DNA of 64,000 bases from Roseovarius sp. THAF27. GTDB taxonomy: Bacteria > Pseudomonadota > Alphaproteobacteria > Rhodobacterales > Rhodobacteraceae. Position 1 is the stretch's first letter, and every line of letters starts with the position of its first letter. Where the stretch lies: NCBI RefSeq assembly GCF_009363655.1, contig NZ_CP045394.1, positions 1-64,000 of the forward strand, given 5' to 3'. Under the pieces are notes generated by a model. The model saw nothing but the letters and a program-made list of their open reading frames with translations, was not told where the DNA came from and searched no databases. The translations under genes and the position numbers were made by a program. This document shows, piece by piece, positions 50,351 to 59,779 of the stretch.

Positions 50351-52670
50351 TGCGGTTGACGCGGTCACCGGCGAGGTCTTTCGGGACGGCTGGAGCCGGA
50401 TCCGGGGCTCGATGCAGGGGCTGAATGTCGCCAAGCAGAGCCAGCTTGTGCGCGCGGCGGCAGGGCATCGGCCAGCGGTCTTCAAGGCGATCCGGGGCGG
50501 CGGTACGCATACCAAATCACAGCTCACAAACCAGCTCGAGTACCTCACTACCAAGTCCACCCATATCGTGGACTCGAGCGGATTTCTGGATGGAAAGGCG
50601 AAGCTCGAGGCGGGTGACATCAAGGACCTGACCGAGCGCTTTGCCAAGCGGTGGGGTGCGGGCTTCAAACCCAAGCTGGGCCAGACCACCCATATGCTCA
50701 TGTCCTTCCCCATCGGAACGCGCGGGGAGGATGTGCGCGACATCGCGACGGATGTGGCCGAGCGGTTCTTCCAGAGTGACGCGAGGCATTTCGACTACAT
50801 CATCGCGGTGCACGAGGACCGCGATCACCCCCATGCGCATCTGGTGCTGAACCGCCGCTCGCAGGAAGGCGAATTCTTCTTTCTGGGGCGCAACCACCGC
50901 TTCAACTATGACGACTTCCGTCTCGCCATGGTCGAGGAGGCCGAGAAGTATGGCGTGCGCCTCGAAGCCACGCGGCGGGTCGATCGCGGGGTTGTGCATT
51001 ACCCCGCCCCTACCCGCGAAGTCTATGCGGCGAAGGAAGAGGGCCGCGCGCCCCGCGAGCGGGAACGTGTGGGGACCGACCTGACCCGGACGCTGGCGGA
51101 GATCGCCAACACAAGAACCGTCTACCATTCGCTTGCTGCGGAGGCTTCACGCGAGGCGCGGGAAGACATCGCCGCTGCCCTCTTCCGCGCGGGCGAGGTG
51201 CTGGCGCGCGGCGGGCAGGTGCATAGAACAGGAGATGTGTATATGGCCGAGGATCAGAGTTTCGAGGACCTGAGAAGCCTCTATGCGGAGAAGCTCACGC
51301 GGGTGCAGGGCATGATCGCCGAGAAGTCTGACGCGGAACGTCCCGCGTTGGAAAAACGCCTCATCGAGATCCAGACGCAGGTCCAGCACATGCAGCCTCT
51401 CGGTTTGCGATCATCCACGCTGTCAGAGACCCCCTCGGAGGGCGGGATCTATTCTGAGGCCAATATCGACACCAAACAGCTAGAACGTCTTGCCGAGCCG
51501 GACTTGCGGGCGCGCATTGACGCGGCCCTGCGGGGTACCGGGATCAGCACATCGGAAGTGGTGGCCCGGATCGAAACCGGGGCGTCAAACGCAGCACTCG
51601 AGCACCAATGGATCGCCAACGATCTTGCCAAAGTGGCCGAGGCGCGGGACCTGAACCTCGAACGCCGCGCCGATCTGGAACAAGCGCGCGACATTCTCAA
51701 CGATGTGCATGTCGCGCTCGGCACGCTGCTGGAACGGGAGAACGTGCTGCGCCGGGATGGCATCGTGGAGGAGAACGCGGTCAGCGAGCGGTTCCATTAT
51801 CACGAGGGTGCAGTGCAGGCGATGGAAGGGACCATCCGTCAGGAGATGCGCGCCGAGGGTTTGACCGCGCAGCAAATCGAGGACCGGGACTGGGAGGTTG
51901 TCTCGCGGGCGGAGCGCCGGATCGAGACGGAGCAGCGCGCATATCTCGAGGCACATCCGGACCTGCTCGCACGCCCGGGCGATGTGTTCGACAGGTCCCA
52001 GCCCTACAGGGAGACCATCACCGATGCAGCTCGCGCCAGCGAAATCACCCGCGAGGTCGAAGGGGTCATGGAGGTACGCGACCTCCGCACGCCCGTTGCG
52101 GATGCTGTCGCAGATGACTTGCGCGCGCGCTATCCGGACATGCCGTCCCACCTCGCCCGCGGGCTTGGCGCGACCTACGCGGCCGTCGTCGAGATCCGGG
52201 ACACGGAAGCCATCAATCAGGTCCGCCGCGACAAGGAGTTGCGCGACGGGCTCGGGTCTGGCACGCGCGACGAAACCCTCGCGACCCGCGATGAAACTGC
52301 GATGCAGTCTGACCGAACCGACCGCCTCGCAGACGAGATTGCGCGTGTCCTGGACCATGAGCGGGCGGGGGAGTTGTCCGCGCCCTTCGAGACCGAGGCG
52401 GAGCGGGACGCTTTCCGCGGCGAGATCGCGCGGGTGCTGGACGTTCGCCAACTCGAGCGCCTCACATCCGGCGATGCCGATGCGCTGGACAAGGTTCTCG
52501 AGGACCGCCTCGACCGGCTCTATGTCGCCAAAGTCTACCTGCAATCTGATGCAGCGACGGCCAATACGGAGGCCTTGCGCCAGGTGGTCGATGAACTGGC
52601 CGATGCTGAGTATGAAAAACACCGCGCGACGGACGTGGATGGCAAGACCGAGCGGGGTCAGGTCCATTGA
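50337..52670 (+). CDS. VirD2-like relaxase (MOBP group)
   Basis: Nicks oriT and leads the transferred strand into the recipient. 777 residues from ATG 50337 (GAGGGAG upstream). The relaxase domain is N-terminal (about 30-230): LTNQLEYLTTKSTHIVDSSG supplies the catalytic Tyr region, and HEDRDHPHAHLVLNRR (159-174) is the metal-binding HxDxxxPHxH motif. The remainder is a long helical region rich in Glu and Arg with coiled-coil character (ERRADLEQARDILNDVHVAL). It overlaps mobC upstream and the coupling-protein gene downstream. Confidence 0.9.
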   Translation: MRLNDAVDAVTGEVFRDGWSRIRGSMQGLNVAKQSQLVRAAAGHRPAVFKAIRGGGTHTKSQLTNQLEYLTTKSTHIVDSSGFLDGKAKLEAGDIKDLTERFAKRWGAGFKPKLGQTTHMLMSFPIGTRGEDVRDIATDVAERFFQSDARHFDYIIAVHEDRDHPHAHLVLNRRSQEGEFFFLGRNHRFNYDDFRLAMVEEAEKYGVRLEATRRVDRGVVHYPAPTREVYAAKEEGRAPRERERVGTDLTRTLAEIANTRTVYHSLAAEASREAREDIAAALFRAGEVLARGGQVHRTGDVYMAEDQSFEDLRSLYAEKLTRVQGMIAEKSDAERPALEKRLIEIQTQVQHMQPLGLRSSTLSETPSEGGIYSEANIDTKQLERLAEPDLRARIDAALRGTGISTSEVVARIETGASNAALEHQWIANDLAKVAEARDLNLERRADLEQARDILNDVHVALGTLLERENVLRRDGIVEENAVSERFHYHEGAVQAMEGTIRQEMRAEGLTAQQIEDRDWEVVSRAERRIETEQRAYLEAHPDLLARPGDVFDRSQPYRETITDAARASEITREVEGVMEVRDLRTPVADAVADDLRARYPDMPSHLARGLGATYAAVVEIRDTEAINQVRRDKELRDGLGSGTRDETLATRDETAMQSDRTDRLADEIARVLDHERAGELSAPFETEAERDAFRGEIARVLDVRQLERLTSGDADALDKVLEDRLDRLYVAKVYLQSDAATANTEALRQVVDELADAEYEKHRATDVDGKTERGQVH

Positions 52671-52678
52671 GCGCTGCC

Positions 52679-54685
52679 ATGGGAAAAGCGCGGATCGCCA
52701 CCGGGGTGCTTCTCGTCACACTGGTGACCGCCGCCATGGGCTATACCATCGCCTCGGCGGTGCTGACCTACCAGGACCTTGGCTTCGGGGCCGAGATCGA
52801 CTTTGCCTATATCGCGCAGAACTATATGGCGATCCTCGATCGCCGCCCGGAGGACGCGCAACTTATTCACCTGATCATCGGCAGCTTCGCCGCTGCCGGC
52901 CTGATGCTGAGCCTCGCTCTTTCGGGATCGGCCCTCACACGCTTTGGCCAGACCCATTGGCAGTCTGCGCGCGAGATGAAGGCCAATGGGTTTTTTGGCG
53001 CACCCGGCACCGGATTTATCCTCGGCAAGCTCGGCTCTCCGAGGTCCCGCGCGAAATACATTTGCTCGAAAGTTTTCCCCCATGCGCTGATCGTGGCGCC
53101 CACGGGCCGCGGCAAGACCACGGGCTTTGTCATTCCGAACCTGCTGACCTGGCAAGGCTCCGCCGTGACGCTCGATGTGAAGGGCGAGTGTTTCGAGGCC
53201 ACGGCCCGGCACCGCGCGGCCCAAGGCGACAAGGTCTATCGCTTTGCCCCTACCGATTGGGAGGGCAAGCGCACGCATCGCTACAACCCGCTCCTGCGCA
53301 TCTATCAACTGAAAGACCCCGCGCGCCAGCAGATGGAATTGCAGCTCCTGGCGACGCTCTTCCTGCAAAGTGACAACGACCGGGTGCAGGGCCTGCTCAA
53401 AGGCGGGATCGATCTCTTCGTGGCGGCTGGCCTGTTGGCCTTCCAGCGCAAGCGCCCCACCTTGGGCGAGATCTACCGCATCGCAGCCTCGGGCGGGAAC
53501 AAGCAGAAAGAGTATTTCGCGCGGGGTCACGAGGTCGACAACAGGGCGGCCAAACTGATCTTCACGCGGCTCGCTTCGACCAATAACGACACGCTGACCT
53601 CCTATGTCTCGCTCCTGATGACCTCGGGGCTCGACCAATGGCAGAACCCGGCTATTGATGATGCGACGGCGGTCTCGGATTTTGATTTCCGGACGATCCG
53701 CAAGAAGCCCTTCTCGGTCTATCTCGTGGTCCAGCCGCTGATGGTGAAGCCCCTCGCGCCGTTGATCCGTCTCTTCTTCTCTGATCTCCTCTCTGCCATG
53801 CAAGAAAAGGACCCCGGGCCGGATGAGCCTTGGCCGGTGATGATCATGCTCGATGAGTTCAATCGCCTGGGCAAAATGCCCATCGTGGTCGAGAGCATCG
53901 AGACCTTACGGACCTATCGCGGCCACCTAGCCGTGGTCACCCAGACGATCCCCGCCCTCGATGAAATCTATGGCGAGAATACCCGCCGTGCCCTGCAGGG
54001 CAACGCGGGGGTGAAGCTCTACCTGACACCGTCAGATGAAAAAACCGTCGAGGAGCTGAGCAAGGCGGTCGGCAAGACCACCAAGACTGTCGTCACGCGA
54101 TCTCAATCAATCGGCAAGAACCCCTTTGAAGGGCGCAGCCAATCCACACGGACCGAAGAAAGCTCCTTGCTGCCTGAAGATGAGGCGCGCCGCCTGCCGC
54201 TCGACGAGATCGTCATGGTGATCGATGCGCAAATGCCGGTCCGTGCAAAGCGGATCCAATATTTTGACGACCGGCTGTTCAAGGCGATCCATGCGGCGCA
54301 GACAGGGGAGTTGCCGTTTCCGGAGCCGGGGGGAGGGGGAGCGCAAGGCACGCTGCCGCTGAGTGTTCAAGCGATGCCGATGACACCGCCTGCGAGTGGA
54401 GGGCATGGACCTGAAACTGACGCGGTTGTGGAGAGCGCAAGACAAGTTCCGGGCAGTCAAACGTTAGGGCAAATCGACGTCGCCCCAAAGAAGACCGTGC
54501 CTGTCGTTCAAGCTGTGATCGCCCAGGAACAGCGACAGATGGAGTTGGATTTTGGGGACCAGGTTGCGGATGCCGAGACAGTGGGCGTGGATGATGAGGC
54601 GCAGATGCGCTCTGCCGTTGGTGGCTTGGACGACATGGAAGCGATGCTGCGAAAAGGGGATGGCGAAAAGAGGGTTGCTCGATAG
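52679..54685 (+). CDS. virD4: Type IV coupling protein (VirD4/TraG)
   Basis: Inner-membrane ATPase that feeds the relaxase-DNA complex to the type IV secretion channel. 668 residues from ATG 52679 (a TTG at 52667, overlapping the relaxase stop, is an alternative). Two N-terminal membrane helices (GVLLVTLVTAAMGYTIASAV, SFAAAGLMLSLALSGSAL), Walker A ALIVAPTGRGKTTGF (about 140), Walker B VMIMLDEFNRLGKM (about 389) and a Gly/Pro-rich, acidic C-terminal tail. It ends at the left border of the inserted island. Confidence 0.93.
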   Translation: MGKARIATGVLLVTLVTAAMGYTIASAVLTYQDLGFGAEIDFAYIAQNYMAILDRRPEDAQLIHLIIGSFAAAGLMLSLALSGSALTRFGQTHWQSAREMKANGFFGAPGTGFILGKLGSPRSRAKYICSKVFPHALIVAPTGRGKTTGFVIPNLLTWQGSAVTLDVKGECFEATARHRAAQGDKVYRFAPTDWEGKRTHRYNPLLRIYQLKDPARQQMELQLLATLFLQSDNDRVQGLLKGGIDLFVAAGLLAFQRKRPTLGEIYRIAASGGNKQKEYFARGHEVDNRAAKLIFTRLASTNNDTLTSYVSLLMTSGLDQWQNPAIDDATAVSDFDFRTIRKKPFSVYLVVQPLMVKPLAPLIRLFFSDLLSAMQEKDPGPDEPWPVMIMLDEFNRLGKMPIVVESIETLRTYRGHLAVVTQTIPALDEIYGENTRRALQGNAGVKLYLTPSDEKTVEELSKAVGKTTKTVVTRSQSIGKNPFEGRSQSTRTEESSLLPEDEARRLPLDEIVMVIDAQMPVRAKRIQYFDDRLFKAIHAAQTGELPFPEPGGGGAQGTLPLSVQAMPMTPPASGGHGPETDAVVESARQVPGSQTLGQIDVAPKKTVPVVQAVIAQEQRQMELDFGDQVADAETVGVDDEAQMRSAVGGLDDMEAMLRKGDGEKRVAR

Positions 54686-54730
54686 GGTGGCGTGCATGGT
54701 TTATATGTTGGGGAGGCGGGAAGCATGCGT

Positions 54731-56082
54731 AATTGGGCTGACCCTGCTCTGAGGTCGAGCTCCCGATAAGATCACAGCAATGCTGTGAGAATGGGAGACA
54801 GAGAATGGACTATTTTGTTTGTTCGGATATTTCGCTGCGATCTTGCGCGGTCTGCATTGTTGATGCACGTGGCAAGGTCTGCTTGGAGCGGGAACTGCAC
54901 TGCGAGGTCGACGACATTGCAGATTGCCTGGATGGTTTTGGACATCCAATCGCGCGTGTCGGCTTCGAGGCTGGAGCGTTCAGCTAGCACCTTTTCTTTG
55001 GTTTGCAAGAAAAGGGTTCGACATCGTTTGTATGGAAGCTCGGCAGGTCAGTGCGGCGCTATCAGCGATGCGGAAAAAAACCGACAAAACGGATGCGAAA
55101 GGCATTGCACATATACTGCGTACGGGGTGGTTCAGTCCCGTGCACATGAAGAGCCGCGAGGCGCATGGCGCGCGCGTTGCTGAGCACCAGAAAGGCATTG
55201 CTCAAGAAGACTATTGATCTGGCCAACGAGGTTCGCGGCTTATTGAAGATATTTGGCGTGCGTCTGCCAAGAACGGTCAAACATGGCAGCTTCGACGCCC
55301 TTGTCCGCCCAATGATCGAGTTGGACGAGGTGCTCGCACATGCGGTCATTCCACTGCTGGATGCGCGCGCTGTGCTTTTCCAGAACTATCTTGAACTGGA
55401 TCGCAGGGCGAAGCGCGCAGCGTCGCAAGATGAAGTTTGCATGCGGATGATGACCGTGCCTGGCGTCGGCCCGATCGCTGCGTTGACATTCAAGGCGGCG
55501 GTCGATGACCCAAACCGTTTCAAACGTTCTTGCACGGTGGCTGCGCACTTTGGCCTCGCGCCAAGGCGATACCAGTCGGGCGAGCACGATAATCCAGGCC
55601 GCATCTCAAAAGCGGGCGATCAAGATGTACGAGCCACTCTCTACGCCGCCGCAAATGCTCTGCTTATGCGTACGATGGCTAAATCTCAGATCAAGTCATG
55701 GGGAATGCGATTGATGCGCACAAAGGGGCGACGGCGCGCTGTTTTTGCTGTCGCACGTAAGCTCGCTGTGCTTCTTCACCGGATGTGGGTTGATGGCACG
55801 GAATTCCGTCAGGAACAGGTGGGAGGAACGGCATGACCTGAATAGCCGAACACCTAACCTGACGGGATCGTCCAATCCGGACGAGGTCTGTGGATGAAGA
55901 CGAAAATGTCTGCTGCGCAATGTGAAGCGCGCCGGGAAGCAGGGCTCTCCACAACCAATCGGACACATGCATGCAGCGGCGCCTTTCGAACGTCAAACCA
56001 GACTGCGAAGAGAAGCGTGACCCGGATAAGCGATCCAAAGCGGAAAAACGAAAGGAAACGAGCTTGACCCAGACACCCAATT
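54731..56082 (+). mobile_element. Degenerate IS110-family element
   Basis: About 1,350 bp. Near each end AATTGGG (54731-54737) and CCCAATT (56076-56082) are inverted, with weaker matching beyond. It contains a transposase gene with one nonsense change and two frameshifts, and 250 or so non-coding bases downstream, the IS1111-like layout. Not closely related to the intact copy at 23997. Ends are approximate. Confidence 0.6.
54805..55836 (+). pseudogene. IS110-family transposase, broken
   Basis: Reads as one DEDD/IS116-type transposase when corrected. ATG 54805 starts FVCSDISLRSCAVCIVDA..., reaching GFEAGAFS and a TAG (54985-54987) in place of a sense codon; KGFDIVCMEARQVSAALSAM and KTDKTDAKGIAHILRTGWFS continue in a shifted frame. 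A second shift follows REAHG (about 55165), after which ALLSTRKALLKKTIDLANEV to VPGVGPIAALTFKAAVDDP and HFGLAPRRYQSGE run to 55836. Inactive as encoded. Confidence 0.85.
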
Positions 56083-56257
56083 AGCGAAGCTGACCTTCGC
56101 TGCGTGAGCGTTTGCGCCTGGCAAGACCAGCGATAGCTGACATTCAGCAACGGCGCTACCGTTGTATGGACCTGCATAGGCCCATCACTGATTCAGTGTT
56201 CGCAAATTGTTCTGATTTCGCTTGACCGAGATTTCAACACAACATATTTGTTGCGTC
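55837..56257. other. Non-coding 3' part of the decayed IS110 element and island leader
   Basis: No supported gene. The first 245 bases belong to the element; about 175 more lead to the DUF6932-like gene and must hold the island promoter, though no consensus promoter stands out. Confidence 0.4.
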
Positions 56258-56698
56258 ATGACTTTAGTGTACGATTCGTCCACAGGCTACCTTGCTCCCG
56301 GCGTCCATATTGTGACCTGGGATGAACTGGTCGCTCTATGTTCGGTCAATCAGCACCGAACGCGCTTGGTTGGCGGCCTCAAGAGTGCCGCCCTTAACCT
56401 CGGGGGAGCAGGCTGCACGTTGTTGCTTTTGGATGGAAGTTTCGTGTCTGAGAAGGACCTACCAAACGACTATGATGGCGCTTGGAGCCCAGTTGGCATG
56501 AACCCTTACCTTGTAGATCCGGTGCTGCTCGATTTTTCGCCATCCGGACGCGCGGCAATGAAAGCTAAGTACGGCGGAGAGTTGTTCCTAGAGAGCGCGG
56601 TCGCCGCACCCGGTGTACTTTTTCGTGACTTTTTTCAATCCGACAGAAGTGGAAACGCCAAAGGAATACTGTCTCTAGACCTAGGGAGCATCAAATGA
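56258..56698 (+). CDS. DUF6932-like protein, first gene of the island
   Basis: 146 residues from ATG 56258 (start uncertain; an in-frame TTG lies at 56222). APGVHIVTWDELVALCSVNQ, LVGGLKSAALNLGGAGCTLL, LLDGSFVSEKDLPNDYDGAW and LDFSPSGRAAMKAKYGGELF follow the DUF6932 pattern, in which the DGSF...D-D part resembles a nucleotidyltransferase active site. Such proteins are often partnered with an HTH gene in toxin-antitoxin-like pairs. Its stop overlaps the next start (ATGA at 56695). Confidence 0.72.
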   Translation: MTLVYDSSTGYLAPGVHIVTWDELVALCSVNQHRTRLVGGLKSAALNLGGAGCTLLLLDGSFVSEKDLPNDYDGAWSPVGMNPYLVDPVLLDFSPSGRAAMKAKYGGELFLESAVAAPGVLFRDFFQSDRSGNAKGILSLDLGSIK

Positions 56699-58158
56699 TC
56701 ACCAATGAGCGCCAATACAAAATTACTCGAGCAAATGCCGAGAAGTTTAAGGCTGCGATTGATGGCTTTGATGTCGCAGAGAGAGAGAAGGCCGGCATAC
56801 ACCCGACCTTTATTGAGGCCGAGCTTAGTGGCTTGAATAGCCAACTGGTCGACCTTGAAGAAGAAATCCGAGCATATGAGGAGCTGCAGTCAATGCAAGC
56901 TCCCGTTATTACGGTGGAGCGGATTGAAGACCTAGCCGAGGGCTTGATTGCAGCAAGGATTGCTTCCGGACTTTCTCAGCGTGAACTCGCGGAGAGGATG
57001 GGACTCAAACCTCAGCAGATCCAACGCTATGAATCGGATAAGTACTCGAGTGCAAGTCTAGCCAGAATTATTCAAGTAACAGAAGCACTCAATATTGAAC
57101 TTAGAAACGAAATACTGGTCCCGTACCAACCTGATGGTTTCGAAGGAGTTTTGCAGAAGCTATCTCAGGTAGGCTTGGACGCAGCTTTCCTAAGATCTAA
57201 ACTTCTGAGCTCAGCGGATGAAAGCAGGTTTAGCGCTCTTTCCGATGGGTCGCCGCAAGAGGCACCAACAGTTGTTGACCGCTCGATAGAAGCGGTTTCG
57301 AGAGTCTATGGTTGGGCCAAAGACCAGCTTTTCTCGGCGCATCCCTTGAGTGTGCCAGCAATAGCTGGAGCGCAAGCAAGGTTCAAAATGCCAGCAAAGC
57401 GAGACGCTGATCAAACAGCTCTTTATGCGACATATGCCAATTATCTGGCCCGACTTGTGTTGAATGCGACGCCGGTAATTGAAGGCCCAGCGGTACCTGA
57501 TGAGCCGGAAGAATTTCTGAGACTGTTCCACGAAAACTATGAAGAGTTTGGTTTCCGAGACTTGCTAAACTTCTCTTGGGATTTGGGTATCCCAGTGGTG
57601 CCATTGCGAGACGGGGGGCAATTTCACGGAGCATGTTGGAGAATATCAGGCAGAAATGTCATTGTAATGAAACAAAAGACTCCACATGTAAGTCGATGGA
57701 TATTCGACTTACTGCATGAGCTTTACCACGCATCTCAACGACCCGAAGAAACTGACTTCGTGATTTTGGAGGCTGCCGAAACTTCCGAGGAGCGCCGTAG
57801 CTCCGATGAAGAGGTAAGAGCAAGTCAATTCGCTGGCGAGGTTGGTCTCTCGGGCCAGGCGGAAGAGCTCACGGCAATTGTCGTGGATAGAAGCCGCGGC
57901 GACATCAAAAGGGTCAAGTCCGTTGTTGCGCGCTTGGCCGAGGAGAGGGGCGTGGACGTTGGATTGCTCGCAAATTACCTAGCATTTCGCCTTCAGATGC
58001 AAGGGATCAACTGGTGGGGAGCTGCGGCGAACCTCCAGCGAGGTGGCGGGGATCCTTGGATGGTCGCGAGGGATGTGTTTTGCGAACGGTTTTCCTTTGA
58101 TGGCCTAGACGACGTCGATGGTTCAATTTTGCAACGAGCTCTTGAGAGGAATTATTGA
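56695..58158 (+). CDS. XRE-family HTH plus ImmA/IrrE-like metallopeptidase
   Basis: 487 residues. After a helical N-terminus (about 1-80, LSGLNSQLVDLEEEIRAYEE) comes an XRE HTH (AARIASGLSQRELAERMGLK, QQIQRYESDKYSS; about 85-140). The C-terminal half has an ImmA/IrrE-type zinc peptidase motif, SRWIFDLLHELYHASQ (HExxH about 344). Phage and ICE regulators of this kind cleave or release repressors after stress. It may sense damage or infection and switch the downstream operon. It overlaps its neighbours on both sides (ATGA and TGATG). Confidence 0.82.
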   Translation: MITNERQYKITRANAEKFKAAIDGFDVAEREKAGIHPTFIEAELSGLNSQLVDLEEEIRAYEELQSMQAPVITVERIEDLAEGLIAARIASGLSQRELAERMGLKPQQIQRYESDKYSSASLARIIQVTEALNIELRNEILVPYQPDGFEGVLQKLSQVGLDAAFLRSKLLSSADESRFSALSDGSPQEAPTVVDRSIEAVSRVYGWAKDQLFSAHPLSVPAIAGAQARFKMPAKRDADQTALYATYANYLARLVLNATPVIEGPAVPDEPEEFLRLFHENYEEFGFRDLLNFSWDLGIPVVPLRDGGQFHGACWRISGRNVIVMKQKTPHVSRWIFDLLHELYHASQRPEETDFVILEAAETSEERRSSDEEVRASQFAGEVGLSGQAEELTAIVVDRSRGDIKRVKSVVARLAEERGVDVGLLANYLAFRLQMQGINWWGAAANLQRGGGDPWMVARDVFCERFSFDGLDDVDGSILQRALERNY

Positions 58159-58745
58159 TGAAACCCTTGGTCGAACTCAAACCACTCAAGATTAGCTGCA
58201 CGGATAGCGATTGCGATAACGGTCTTCACTGTTTCAAGACGACGCGACAGATGGGGCGTAAGGAGCGTGGAAGTTGTCGGTCTTGCGGTGCCAAGCTTAT
58301 CGACTGGCCGCGGCTGCATAAAAGATCAATCGAAGATGCTGAATTCACTTTCGAGGCGCTTCGAAATGAAAAAATTAGGCATCATTTCTTTCACGTTGAG
58401 ATTGATCAGCGTGCAAAGAACTACGCCAAGCGAAAGGGTTGGTTGAAGCTTCGAGAAGCAGTCGAAAGTAGGATCAGAAAGTACGTGGCGAAGGCAGGGA
58501 ACCCGCGTGATGGGCGGCAAACACCGTTCGAAGACAATCCAATCTTCTATGCACAGCACGCAACCGCCACATGCTGCCGAACCTGCCTCAACTACTGGCA
58601 TGACATCTCCAAAGGCCACGATTTGACTGATGAGGAGGTAGACTACTGCGCGGACCTAATTGAGATGTATCTTCGAGAGCGCCTGGACGACGTTGAAGAC
58701 GGGCCACAGCGTGTTCCCCCGATCCGGTCAAAGATTATGGGGTAG
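58158..58745 (+). CDS. Cysteine-rich, probably zinc-binding protein of unknown function
   Basis: 195 residues. The N-terminus has a Cys/His cluster (ISCTDSDCDNGLHCFKTTRQ then GSCRSCGAKL) like a treble-clef or zinc ribbon; the C-terminal half has a second one (TATCCRTCLNYWHDISKGHD). Between them lies a basic helical segment (KNYAKRKGWLKLREAVESRI). No named family recognised. ATG 58158 overlaps the upstream stop; the radical SAM gene starts 11 bases after its end. It may bind nucleic acid or act as a scaffold for the next two enzymes. Confidence 0.7.
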   Translation: MKPLVELKPLKISCTDSDCDNGLHCFKTTRQMGRKERGSCRSCGAKLIDWPRLHKRSIEDAEFTFEALRNEKIRHHFFHVEIDQRAKNYAKRKGWLKLREAVESRIRKYVAKAGNPRDGRQTPFEDNPIFYAQHATATCCRTCLNYWHDISKGHDLTDEEVDYCADLIEMYLRERLDDVEDGPQRVPPIRSKIMG

Positions 58746-58756
58746 GGGGTCGAGAG

Positions 58757-59779
58757 ATGCTCAGAGGCGTTATCAATACGGAGCAACAGGCAGAGCATCT
58801 GCGCAATAAATCGGTCAGCGCATCTGAACGGCGTGTGCTGCTTTCCAAGCTAAGCGGCTCCGACCAAGAAGCTGACCTAAGCGTTCCGACGAATTGTGAA
58901 GGCTTCGGTCGAGTTCGTCACTTCAAAACCTCAACGGCTCCGAGCTGGCCGTCCAACCCACTGCCAATCCTGCCGGCGGCGAAGGCTCTAGGGCTCCCGG
59001 ACGGCCAGACTGCCATGGAAGCACAAGTCTATCAAAACGCGGCTTGCCCTTGGCGATGCTGGTACTGTTTCGTTCCTTATCCACTACTGAGCGCCAACCC
59101 AAAAAAGTCGAAGTGGTTCACGATATCGGAGCTAGTAGACCTCTTCGAGAATGAGGCAGATGGGTGTCCGAGAGTCATCGATCTATCAGGTGGGTCGCCG
59201 GATTTGGTCCCAGAATGGCCAGTTTGGATGATGGAAGAGCTGGAGGCCAGAGGACTCGATCATCAGACGTTTCTATGGTCGGACGACAATCTCAGCACTG
59301 ACTGGCTTATGACTAAGCTGTCGAAGTCGCAGCTGGAGCGAATGCAGTCTTACAAGAATTACGGTCGGGTTTGCTGCTTCAAAGGTATCGATGAAAGGTC
59401 ATTTGCGTTTAACACAAATGCAGAGCCAAGCGGCTTTGAGTTCCAGTTACAAGTAATGGATAGGCTGCTGGACCTCGATCTCGACGTCTATGGCTACATC
59501 ACGCTTACCGACCCAACGTCTGACAACATCGATTCTCGGATGAGCGCCTTCTTCGACCGTTTGCAGACCATTCATGAATTCCTCCCCCTTCGCATAATCC
59601 CACTGCAGATTGGCGTCTACGGTCCAGTGGAGCCGAGAATGAATGACGAGTTTGATGCCAGCCTTGCTATACAAGAAGTGGCAATCCAGCACTGGAACGT
59701 GGAAATCGAAAAAAGGTTCTCACTCGAAGATCGTCAACGGCCAATCACGGACGTGAGCTTGCGGAGGTCTCAGGTATGA
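58757..59779 (+). CDS. Radical SAM enzyme
   Basis: 340 residues with GGGGTCGAGAG before the ATG. The [4Fe-4S] motif is AACPWRCWYCFVPYP (CxxxCxxC, about 97-104), followed by the SAM-binding GGxP-like motif in VIDLSGGSPDLVPEW. The rest fits a partial TIM barrel (HQTFLWSDDNLSTDWLMTKL, LDVYGYITLTDPTSDNIDSR). No SPASM cluster is evident. Substrate unknown. Its stop overlaps the methyltransferase start (ATGA), implying that the two act together. Confidence 0.85.
   Translation: MLRGVINTEQQAEHLRNKSVSASERRVLLSKLSGSDQEADLSVPTNCEGFGRVRHFKTSTAPSWPSNPLPILPAAKALGLPDGQTAMEAQVYQNAACPWRCWYCFVPYPLLSANPKKSKWFTISELVDLFENEADGCPRVIDLSGGSPDLVPEWPVWMMEELEARGLDHQTFLWSDDNLSTDWLMTKLSKSQLERMQSYKNYGRVCCFKGIDERSFAFNTNAEPSGFEFQLQVMDRLLDLDLDVYGYITLTDPTSDNIDSRMSAFFDRLQTIHEFLPLRIIPLQIGVYGPVEPRMNDEFDASLAIQEVAIQHWNVEIEKRFSLEDRQRPITDVSLRRSQV

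Noticed and set aside
51585..52667. Long frames in other phases inside the relaxase gene
   Set aside because: Typical GC-rich shadow frames; the relaxase frame has the HxDxxxPHxH motif and coupled neighbours.
52658..53803. A 381-codon minus-strand frame
   Set aside because: Antisense of virD4; no motif.
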